A DNA stretch of 12,837 nt. Origin: Asaia bogorensis. Lineage in GTDB: Bacteria; Pseudomonadota; Alphaproteobacteria; Acetobacterales; Acetobacteraceae. Both the position numbers and the translations under genes were made by a program. The notes beneath the pieces are model-generated. The model saw only the letters and a list, made by a program, of their open reading frames with translations. It had not been told where the DNA came from and did no database searches. Shown one piece after another: positions 5,377-11,808 of the stretch. The stretch covers positions 1-12,837 of the forward strand of contig CAMCHA010000019.1 in the NCBI GenBank assembly GCA_945874515.1, given 5' to 3'. Position 1 is the first letter of the stretch, and each line of letters starts with the position of its first letter.

Positions 5377-6273
5377 ATGATCGTGATCGGCAAGGGCAGC
5401 GTGCAAAGCGGCGAATGCGATGTGATGGGGCATATGAATGTGCGCCATTACCTTGCGCGGGCGGGGGATGGGCTGGCCTGGCTGGGCTTGGCGCTCGGCA
5501 TCACGCCGGATCGCGGCTTTTTCACGCCGGTTGATCAGCATATTCGCTTTTTGCGCGAAATGGCGGCGGGCACGGCTTTCACGATTTTCGGCGGTATTGT
5601 GGAAAGGCGGGGGGACGCGCTGCGCATCTATGCGGAAATTCGCAATAGCGGCACCGGGGTAGCGGCGGCGGCGCTGGTTTCGGATATCGAATTGCGGGAC
5701 CCGGTCTCGGGCGAGGTTCTGCCCCTGCCGGTGGGGCTGGATGAGAAAATCGCAAGCCTGGCGGTGACGCTGCCGGATCATGCCGGACCGCGCGGGCTGC
5801 CCTTTGACCCCATCCGCATGCCGCCTGACCTTGCCGCCACCAAGGCCATGGGTCTGACCGAGGCGCATCTGGGCGCCATCCGGGCCGAAGATTGTGATCG
5901 CGCCGGGCTGATGCGCCCTGATGTGGTGATTGCGCGGATTTGGGATGGCGTGCCCAATCTGCGCTTTCGTGGCTCGGAAGAACTTGGCGCGCGGGAAGAA
6001 GGCATTGGCAGCGCGGCCTTGGAATATCGGCTGGTCTATCTGCAACCAATGCGGATGGGCGATTTGCTGATCATCCATAGCGGGCTGCGCGCGCTGGGGG
6101 AGAAAACCACCACCTGGACGCATTTGCTGCATGATGGCGTGACTGGTGCTCCGGTGGCGGCGGCGGAAGCGGTGGGCATTGGCTTTGATTTGAAAGCACG
6201 CAAGGCGGTGGTGATTGATGGCGATCGGCGCCGTGTGCTGGAAGCCTTGTTGATCCCTGGGCTTTCGCTGTGA
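5377..6273 (+). CDS. Double-hotdog acyl-CoA thioesterase-like protein
   Basis: A 298-residue protein made of two hotdog-type halves. The first half has the 4HBT signature ECDVMGHMNVRHYL (residues 13-26), with the general-base Asp15 and Gly18-His19-Asn21. The second half (about 165-298) has the hotdog strands IGSAALEYRLVYLQPMRMGDLLIIHS and KTTTWTHLLHD but no Asp-x-x-Gly-His signature, so only one active site is evident. Likely reaction: hydrolysis of an acyl-CoA or other thioester. The frame is open back to 5278, but the ATG at 5377 is chosen because AGGGG lies eight bases before it and homology-like sequence begins there. Its TGA overlaps the GTG start of the next gene (GTGA), so the two are coupled. 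Leads the presumed operon. Confidence 0.83.
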   Translation: MIVIGKGSVQSGECDVMGHMNVRHYLARAGDGLAWLGLALGITPDRGFFTPVDQHIRFLREMAAGTAFTIFGGIVERRGDALRIYAEIRNSGTGVAAAALVSDIELRDPVSGEVLPLPVGLDEKIASLAVTLPDHAGPRGLPFDPIRMPPDLAATKAMGLTEAHLGAIRAEDCDRAGLMRPDVVIARIWDGVPNLRFRGSEELGAREEGIGSAALEYRLVYLQPMRMGDLLIIHSGLRALGEKTTTWTHLLHDGVTGAPVAAAEAVGIGFDLKARKAVVIDGDRRRVLEALLIPGLSL

Positions 6274-7619
6274 AGCGAGAGATCCGCTTCAATGCCTTTG
6301 ATATGGCCTGTGTTGGCCATATCCAGCAGGGCATGTGGACTCATCCACGCGATCGGTCTGCTGAATATCTCTCGCTAGATTACTGGATGGGCCTGGCGCG
6401 GTTATTGGAAGAAGGGCTGTTTGACGGGCTTTTTCTGGCGGATGTTCTCGGTATTTATGATGTGCATGGCGGGAATGGCGATGCGGCCATTCGTAACGCG
6501 GTGCAGGTGCCGCTGCTGGACCCGATGCTGATTGTGCCGGCCATGGCAGCGGCCACGCGGAACCTTGGTTTTGGCGTCACTTGCAACCTGGCTTGGGAAA
6601 GCCCGGCGCTAATGGCGCGGCGTTTTTCCACGCTGGATCACCTCACTAAAGGGCGCATCGGCTGGAATATCGTGACGGGCTATCTGGATAGTGCGGCCCG
6701 CGCCATGGGGCTGGATCGGCAGATGGCGCATGATGATCGCTATGATCTGGCCGATGAATACATGGAAATCGTCTATCGGCTTTGGGAGGAATCCTGGGCC
6801 GCCGATGCGGTGAAGCGAGACCGTGCCGCGGGCATTTACGCCGATCCCGCGCGCGTAAAACGCATCCGCCATGAAGGCCGGCAATACCGTCTGGATGCGC
6901 CGCATTTGGTGGAGCCATCACCGCAGCGCACGCCGGTTTTGTATCAGGCTGGGGCTTCGGATCGCGGGCGGGGCTTTGCCGCGCAGCACGCGGAATGCGT
7001 GTTTTTGAACGGTGGGCCAAAGCCGCATGTGGCGAAGCTGGTCGCTGATTTGCGCGCCCGCGCAACGCCTCGCCCGATCCGTGTTTTCGTGGGCGCCACG
7101 ATCATCATTGGCCGCACGCGGGCAGAGGCCGAAGCGAAACTTGCCGAATATCGCCAGCATGCCAGCATTGAAGGTGCGCTAGCCCATGCTTCCGCCTCAC
7201 TCGGCATTGATCTGGCGCGTTTTGCCCCAGACGATGAATTGCCGGAAGCCGGGCAAAGCCAGGCCATTCGTTCGAATGTGGAAGCGCTCCGCGCCGCCGC
7301 GCCGCGCGCCACCAAGCGCGCCTTGATTGACCGCATGGTACTCGGCAGCCGCCAGCCGCCCATCATTGGCAGTGTGGAGGAGGTGGCCGAGGAACTGATT
7401 GCCTGGATGGACCAGGCGGATGTGGATGGCTTCAACCTGTCGCGTACTGTTACACCGGAATGTCTGGAAGATGTGGTGCGGCTTTTGGTGCCCGCGCTTC
7501 AGGAACGCGGGCGCTATAAGCGGGCCTACACGCCGGGCACCTACCGCGAAAAGCTTTTCGGCGCCGGGCCTTTGCTGGCGGCGCCTCACCCGGCGGCGGG
7601 GTGGCGTCAGGCCGGGTGA
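6270..7619 (+). CDS. NtaA/SnaA/DszA-type FMN-dependent monooxygenase
   Basis: A 449-residue flavin monooxygenase of the LLM superfamily branch that includes nitrilotriacetate monooxygenase NtaA and dibenzothiophene-sulfone monooxygenase DszA, and of their usual length. Visible: the start region KREIRFNAFDMACVGH, GMWTHP, GLFDGLFLADVLGIYD at 49-64, ARRFSTLDHLTKGRIGWNIVT at 116-136 (very characteristic), EGRQYRLDAPHL, TPVLYQAGASDRGRGFAAQH at 221-240, AECVFLNG, and a C-terminal YREKLFG. Enzymes of this type need reduced FMN from a separate reductase. The GTG start at 6270 overlaps the thioesterase stop (GTGA). The nitroreductase/FRP-type gene that follows could provide FMNH2. The substrate is unknown; the family attacks N- and S-containing organic compounds. 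Confidence 0.92.
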   Translation: MKREIRFNAFDMACVGHIQQGMWTHPRDRSAEYLSLDYWMGLARLLEEGLFDGLFLADVLGIYDVHGGNGDAAIRNAVQVPLLDPMLIVPAMAAATRNLGFGVTCNLAWESPALMARRFSTLDHLTKGRIGWNIVTGYLDSAARAMGLDRQMAHDDRYDLADEYMEIVYRLWEESWAADAVKRDRAAGIYADPARVKRIRHEGRQYRLDAPHLVEPSPQRTPVLYQAGASDRGRGFAAQHAECVFLNGGPKPHVAKLVADLRARATPRPIRVFVGATIIIGRTRAEAEAKLAEYRQHASIEGALAHASASLGIDLARFAPDDELPEAGQSQAIRSNVEALRAAAPRATKRALIDRMVLGSRQPPIIGSVEEVAEELIAWMDQADVDGFNLSRTVTPECLEDVVRLLVPALQERGRYKRAYTPGTYREKLFGAGPLLAAPHPAAGWRQAG

Positions 7620-7663
7620 TTTCCCGCCGCGTCATTCTAGCCTAACCTTATCCCATCATTGAG

Positions 7664-7668
7664 AAGGA
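7664..7668 (+). promoter_or_regulatory. Ribosome binding site that sets the nitroreductase start
   Basis: AAGGA within GAGAAGGA, eight bases before the ATG at 7677-7679. It overrides the slightly earlier in-frame TTG at 7659, which lies upstream of this site. Confidence 0.75.
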
Positions 7669-7676
7669 CTACCCCC

Positions 7677-8507
7677 ATGGATGGTATGCAATTGCCGACC
7701 GCGGCTGCCCTGACCGCGCGTTACGGCGCCGGCGCCGAACCCAAGATTGGCCCTTGGAACGACACCATGGCCCTTTTGCTGTCGCACCGTTCGGTGCGCG
7801 GCTATCGGCCCGATGCGCTGCCGGCAGGCACGCTGGAATCCCTGATCGCGGCGGCGCAATCGGCGGCGACGTCTTCCAATTTGCAGACCTGGTCCGTGGT
7901 TGCGGTCAATGACCCGGAAAAGCGCAAGGCGCTCGCGGAAATCGCCGGCGGGCAGCGCCATATCGAACAATGCCCGATCTTTCTGGTCTTCATCGCCGAT
8001 GTCTCGCGCAATGAAAGGCTTGGGCATCAAGAAGGAGTCTCCCTGGCGGGGATGCCCTTCCTGGAAACCTTCCTTGTGGCAGCGATTGATGCGGGGCTTG
8101 CCGCGCAGAACGCCGTGGTGGCGGCGGAAAGCTTGGGCCTTGCCACGGTGTACATCGGGGCTTTGCGCAATGATGTGCCACGTGTCGCCGCCATGCTCGG
8201 TCTGCCGCCCGGCGCCGCCCCGGTCTTTGGGCTTTGCGTGGGCTATGCTGCGCCGGGCAAGGAAAGCGCGGTGAAGCCGCGCTTGTCTCAGGAAGCGGTC
8301 CTGCATCACGAAACCTATTCCACCACCAAGGAAAAGGCGCTGCGCGCTTCCTATGATGAAAAGCTTGCCGAATATTCCAAGCGTTATGAAATGGCAGCGG
8401 ATAATTGGTCTCAGCGCGTGATTTCGCGCATTGGTTCCATCAGTGCGCTGCGTGGGCGCGATGGGCTGAAGGAAGCGCTGCGCTCCCTCGGCTTCCCGCT
8501 GAAATAA
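7677..8507 (+). CDS. NfsA/FRP-type nitroreductase (NADPH-dependent flavin oxidoreductase)
   Basis: A 276-residue nitroreductase-fold enzyme of the NfsA/FRP subgroup, which binds FMN as a dimer and reduces nitroaromatics, quinones or free flavin using NADPH. FMN-binding elements are visible: SHRSVRGY at 36-43, SAATSSNLQTWSVVAV at 62-77, and YIGALRNDVP at 159-168. GLCVGYA and the following VKPRLSQEAVLH at 199-210 match the NfsA/FRP region where the phosphate of NADPH is read (family usually PRLP). The C-terminal helical arm (TTKEKALRASYDEKLAEYSKRY...) is also typical. The start is set by AAGGA eight bases before the ATG. It follows the DszA-like monooxygenase by 57 bases on the same strand. Vibrio FRP feeds FMNH2 to luciferase, so a flavin-supply role here is a reasonable inference, not shown. 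Confidence 0.9.
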   Translation: MDGMQLPTAAALTARYGAGAEPKIGPWNDTMALLLSHRSVRGYRPDALPAGTLESLIAAAQSAATSSNLQTWSVVAVNDPEKRKALAEIAGGQRHIEQCPIFLVFIADVSRNERLGHQEGVSLAGMPFLETFLVAAIDAGLAAQNAVVAAESLGLATVYIGALRNDVPRVAAMLGLPPGAAPVFGLCVGYAAPGKESAVKPRLSQEAVLHHETYSTTKEKALRASYDEKLAEYSKRYEMAADNWSQRVISRIGSISALRGRDGLKEALRSLGFPLK

Positions 8508-8518
8508 GGAAAACGCTC

Positions 8519-9481
8519 ATGCGCCTTGGTCAAGCAAGCCCCGCCCGCGCCACCACCCGCTTGCGCGCGTTGTTGAAGGAACCCGCGCCGCTGATCCTGC
8601 CGGGCTGCTTCAACGCCATGTCGGCCCGTATTCTGGAACATGCGGGTTTCCCGGCGCTTTATATGTCGGGCTATGGCACCTCGCTCAATCTGCTTGGGCT
8701 GCCCGATGCAGGGCTGATTACGCTGACCGAAATGGCACTGAATGCGAAGTTGATCGCCTCTGCCGTGCGCGCGCCATTGATTGCCGATGCCGATACGGGT
8801 TTTGGCAATGCCATCAATGTGGTGCGCACGGTGGAAGAATATATTCGCGCCGGCGTGGCGGGGATGCATTTGGAAGACCAGGTGGCGCCAAAGCGCTGTG
8901 GCCATGTCGCGGGGCGGGAAGTGATTGCGCGTGATGAAGCCGTGCTGAAAATCCGCGCCGCCTGCCAAACGCGCGATGCGCTGGACCCTGATTTCGTGAT
9001 CATCGCGCGCACTGATGCGCGCGGCGCGCATGGCGGTTCCATGGAAGAAGCCATCACCCGCGCCAATGCTTTTTTGGAAGCAGGCGCGGACCTCGCCTTC
9101 GTAGAAGGGCCGAAGGACAGGCAAGAAGTCGCGCATATCTGCCAGGCGGTGAAAGGCCCGGTGTTCTACAACATGACCGGCATTTCGCCGCGCTTCACGG
9201 CGGAAGAAATGGCCACGATTGGCATTCGCGCCTGCATCCTGCCAGGGGCTGCAATGCGCGCCACCATCATGGCGATCCATGATTTCGCGACCACGCTGAA
9301 GGCCGAAGGCCCCATGGCGGAAGCCGCCTATGATGCGCGCTTCAAGCAGCACCCCATGGGCAATCTGCATGGCTTCGCCGGCTTTGACCGCATCCGCGAA
9401 ATGGAAGCCGAATTCCTGCCCGCGGAAGCGTCAGAGAAATACCAAGGCGGCCTTGGCTATGCGCCCAAGGCGGCGGAGTAG
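8519..9481 (+). CDS. Isocitrate lyase/PEP mutase superfamily lyase (methylisocitrate-lyase-like)
   Basis: A 320-residue (beta/alpha)8-barrel protein. It resembles PrpB-type 2-methylisocitrate lyase: ALYMSGYGTS at 46-55, the magnesium-binding IADADTGFGNA at 88-98, GMHLEDQ at 115-121, and the catalytic-loop signature KRCGH at 125-129, whose cysteine is the lyase base. IIARTDAR (161-168) carries a substrate-binding arginine. The KRCGH loop argues for a true C-C lyase rather than PEP mutase or oxaloacetate decarboxylase. The frame is open upstream into the nitroreductase gene, but the ATG at 8519 is preceded by AAGGA with eight-base spacing and the previous stop is only 11 bases away. Usual product pairs are pyruvate or glyoxylate plus a dicarboxylate. 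Substrate may be methylisocitrate, dimethylmalate or a related malate. Confidence 0.9.
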   Translation: MRLGQASPARATTRLRALLKEPAPLILPGCFNAMSARILEHAGFPALYMSGYGTSLNLLGLPDAGLITLTEMALNAKLIASAVRAPLIADADTGFGNAINVVRTVEEYIRAGVAGMHLEDQVAPKRCGHVAGREVIARDEAVLKIRAACQTRDALDPDFVIIARTDARGAHGGSMEEAITRANAFLEAGADLAFVEGPKDRQEVAHICQAVKGPVFYNMTGISPRFTAEEMATIGIRACILPGAAMRATIMAIHDFATTLKAEGPMAEAAYDARFKQHPMGNLHGFAGFDRIREMEAEFLPAEASEKYQGGLGYAPKAAE

Positions 9482-9529
9482 GCTGGCTTACTATCAATAA
9501 GTAACGACAACTTATCGAAACAAAAAATC

Positions 9530-9535
9530 GGAGGA
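9530..9535 (+). promoter_or_regulatory. Strong ribosome binding site of the VOC gene
   Basis: GGAGGA five bases before the ATG at 9541. The 59-base gap before it is AT-rich compared with the neighbouring genes and could hold a separate promoter, though no clear consensus pair was found. Confidence 0.65.
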
Positions 9536-9540
9536 AAACA

Positions 9541-10425
9541 ATGGACGGCACCACAAAACTCGCAAGCCCTTGGAATCGAACAGAAGAATCTATGGGCAAC
9601 GTCGTTGAATTGCAGCATGTCAATCTGCAAGTTCCCGATCAGTTGAAGGCGACAGCCTTCTACATCAGCGCGCTTGGCCTCACGCGTGACCCGTATTTGA
9701 TGACGGGCATCGACAATATGTGGGCCAATGCCGGCATCAGCCAATTCCATTTACCGACCGGCCCGGCGCAGGTATTGCGCGGCACCACGGGTCTGGTGTT
9801 ACCGGATCGCGCGCAGCTTCTGCATCGGCTGGACCGTGCGCGGCGCTGGCTGGAAGGCACGCAATATGCCTTCGTTGAAGCGGAAGATCATGTGGATGTG
9901 ACCTGCCCCTGGGGCAATCGCATGCGCTGCCATAGCCCGAATGCCGAAAAGCTCGGTCGCATCACGCTTGGCATGCCTTATGTCGAATTCGATGTCGCGC
10001 ACGGCACGCTGCCTGGCATTGCGCGGTTCTATGAGCAGATCATCGGCACCAGCACGGCAATGCGCGATGGCCTGCTTTATGTGCGCGTGGCGCGGGAGCA
10101 ATTCCTGACCTTCCGCGAAACCGACAAGCCGCAACCCGCTTTTGATGGCCACCATGTCCAATTGGCCTTTGTGGATTTCGGCGGCATCTACAACCGGCTT
10201 AATGAACGTGACCTGATTTCGCGTGAAGACAGCGCGCATCAATACCGCTTCATCAAGGTGGTGGACCCGAATGATGGGCGCGTGTTGTTTGAAGTGGAAC
10301 ATGAAATTCGCAGCATGACTCACCCCTTATTCATGCGCCCGCTGGTTAACCGCAACGCAGCAATCAGCAATAATTACTACGCCGCCGGCAATGAAGCCGC
10401 TGTCGCTGCCATGCCACCTGGCTAA
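9541..10425 (+). CDS. Two-domain VOC (glyoxalase/extradiol dioxygenase fold) protein
   Basis: A 294-residue protein with two vicinal-oxygen-chelate modules, close to the length of type I extradiol dioxygenases such as BphC. Module 1 (about 21-135) has VELQHVNLQVPD with His26, QFHLP with His70, and CPWGNRMRCHSP. Module 2 (about 140-258) has MPYVEFDV (Glu149), DGHHVQLAFVD (His204/His205) and VVDPNDGRVLFEVEHE (Glu251). In BphC the metal ligands of the second module are His-His-Glu; here the first position appears to be Glu149, giving Glu-His-Glu as in glyoxalase I-like enzymes. So ring cleavage cannot be assumed; isomerase, lyase or another metal-dependent reaction is equally possible. GGAGGA five bases upstream supports the start. 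Last gene of the presumed operon. It ends one base before the convergent ccmB stop. Confidence 0.82.
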   Translation: MDGTTKLASPWNRTEESMGNVVELQHVNLQVPDQLKATAFYISALGLTRDPYLMTGIDNMWANAGISQFHLPTGPAQVLRGTTGLVLPDRAQLLHRLDRARRWLEGTQYAFVEAEDHVDVTCPWGNRMRCHSPNAEKLGRITLGMPYVEFDVAHGTLPGIARFYEQIIGTSTAMRDGLLYVRVAREQFLTFRETDKPQPAFDGHHVQLAFVDFGGIYNRLNERDLISREDSAHQYRFIKVVDPNDGRVLFEVEHEIRSMTHPLFMRPLVNRNAAISNNYYAAGNEAAVAAMPPG

Positions 10426-10426
10426 A

Positions 10427-11101
10427 TCAATCGCTACTAAGCGCCGCCCCCGCCGCGAGTGGCGCGAGCGGTGCGGCAAGCGACACCCCCGCCCCTAACA
10501 GCAGCAGAAAGGGGGCGGCGGAAAGCCCGGCGCTGGCGGCTTCAATCGCCGCCGCGCCGAATATCACCGCCGGGATCGCCAGCGGCAGCACCAGCAAGGG
10601 CAGCAGCACGCCACCTCGCCGCGCGCCGAGCGTCAGCGCCGCGCCCAAAGTACCCAGCAGCGACAAAAGCGCAGTCGCCAGGGCAAGTGCGGCCATCGCC
10701 ACCCCCCATGCTTCCACTGGCAGGTTAAGCATCGCCGCCGCGATGGGGGTCGCCGCAATCAGTGGCACGCCGGTGGTCAGCCAATGGCCGAGCGCCTTGG
10801 CCGCCGCCAGCGCGCTGCGCGGCAGGCCGGAAAGCAGCAATTGATCGAGCGAGCCATCCTCTGCCTCCGCCCCGAATAGCCGGTCCAAAGGCAAAAGCGC
10901 TGCCAGTAGTGCGGCAGCCAGCAGTGCGCCGGGGGCAATCCGCGCGAGTGTTTCCGGCGCAGGGCCGACGCCAAAGGGGAAAAGGGCCGCCACCAGCACG
11001 AAGAACAGCACGGCAGCCAGGGTATCGGAAGGATGGCGAAGCGCGAGCTTCCATTCCCGCCCAAGCACCGCCAGGAACCCGCCAAACACGCCCCCGCTCA
11101 T
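10427..11101 (-). CDS. ccmB: Haem exporter permease CcmB
   Basis: A 224-residue inner-membrane protein, the usual CcmB length, with six hydrophobic segments (about 24-42, 55-72, 105-124, 130-157, 164-182 and 196-218). It is the permease partner of CcmA in the CcmABCD system that releases haem-loaded CcmE for cytochrome c maturation. Family landmarks: LGREWKLALRHPSDTL at 13-28, LFPFGVGP at 40-47, PLDRLFGAEAEDGSLDQLLLSGLP at 71-94, and KALGHWLTTGVPLIAATP at 102-119. The ATG overlaps the ccmA TGA by four bases (ATGA, 11098-11101), so translation is coupled. Unusually, no ccmC follows: the gene ends one base from the convergent VOC gene. Rich Ala/Leu composition is normal here. Confidence 0.94.
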   Translation of the reverse strand: MSGGVFGGFLAVLGREWKLALRHPSDTLAAVLFFVLVAALFPFGVGPAPETLARIAPGALLAAALLAALLPLDRLFGAEAEDGSLDQLLLSGLPRSALAAAKALGHWLTTGVPLIAATPIAAAMLNLPVEAWGVAMAALALATALLSLLGTLGAALTLGARRGGVLLPLLVLPLAIPAVIFGAAAIEAASAGLSAAPFLLLLGAGVSLAAPLAPLAAGAALSSD

Positions 11102-11745
11102 AGCTTCAACTCCACCGCATCCGGCAGCGGTAAGGGCAGATGGGTCGCGGCCAGAATGGCGCCGCCGGCGGCGCGGTGGCGCGCCATCAAATCGCCAAGC
11201 CGCGCGACGGAAGCCGCATCCAGCCCAAGGCTTGGTTCATCCAGCAGCCAAAGCCGCGCCGGCGCCAAAGCGAGCCGCGCCAAGGCAAGACGCCGCCTTT
11301 GCCCGGTGGACAGCACCCGCCCGGGCAGGGATGCCAGCGGGCTGAGGCCAAGCGCCTCAAGCGCTGGGGGCACGTCGCCTCCCCAAAGCGCGGCATAAAA
11401 GGCCAGATTTTCGGCCACGGTCAGCGCTGGCTTTAGCGCATCCTGGCTGGAGATATAGCGCAGCCTGAGCGCATGGCCCGCAGGGTCCGAACGTGCCGGT
11501 GCGCCTTCCAGCAGCACCTCACCGCCCGCCGCCGGCAGCAGCCCGGCAAGCACGCGCAGCAAGCTTGATTTCCCCGCGCCATTGGCCCCGGTCAGCAGCA
11601 GCGCGCCGCCCGCCGGCACGGAGAAGCTGAGCCCAGCAAAAATCGCCCGATCACCGCGGATGCAGGCAAGGTCCAGCACGTCCAAAATGGGTTGCCCCGA
11701 CGCCAAATTCCGCCCCCTCGCCAATGGACCATATTCAGTCTCCAT
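11098..11745 (-). CDS. ccmA: Haem exporter ATP-binding protein CcmA
   Basis: A 215-residue ABC ATPase that drives the CcmABC complex at the cytoplasmic face of the inner membrane. Walker A is GANGAGKSS at 53-61, the Q-loop glutamine is Gln101 in RYISSQDALKP, the ABC signature is LSTGQRRRLALARL at 145-158, Walker B is LWLLDEPSLGLD at 165-176, and the switch histidine is His202. LSTGQ in place of the common LSGGQ is usual for CcmA. The first 20 residues (METEYGPLARGRNL...) precede the normal family start at LDVLDLACIRGDRAIF, and the ATG has no obvious ribosome site, so translation may start further in (TTG or GTG near codons 21-23). Divergent from acnA with 63 bases between starts; overlaps ccmB by four bases. 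Confidence 0.94.
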   Translation of the reverse strand: METEYGPLARGRNLASGQPILDVLDLACIRGDRAIFAGLSFSVPAGGALLLTGANGAGKSSLLRVLAGLLPAAGGEVLLEGAPARSDPAGHALRLRYISSQDALKPALTVAENLAFYAALWGGDVPPALEALGLSPLASLPGRVLSTGQRRRLALARLALAPARLWLLDEPSLGLDAASVARLGDLMARHRAAGGAILAATHLPLPLPDAVELKL

Positions 11746-11808
11746 GCTTTAAAGCCGTGATTAGCGCGGTCACGCAAGGCCAGCGCGCTTGAGGAAGGGT
11801 AATCAGCC

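Noticed and set aside
5317..6132. 271-codon minus-strand open frame
   Set aside because: Shadow of the double-hotdog thioesterase gene; no ribosome site and no recognisable protein features.
8405..8518. N-terminal extension of the lyase frame inside the nitroreductase gene
   Set aside because: Overlaps the end of a solid gene in another frame; the ATG at 8519 has AAGGA at ideal spacing.
8411..9370. 319-codon minus-strand open frame
   Set aside because: Antisense to the clearly recognised isocitrate lyase/PEP mutase family gene; its translation is His/Arg-rich and matches nothing, typical of GC-rich shadow frames.
11746..11808. Divergent acnA/ccmA promoters
   Set aside because: Only 63 bases, and no -35/-10 pair with good spacing in either direction; TTGCGT and TTTAAA on the minus strand would leave the -10 almost on the ccmA ATG. 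Promoters must exist nearby but cannot be placed.
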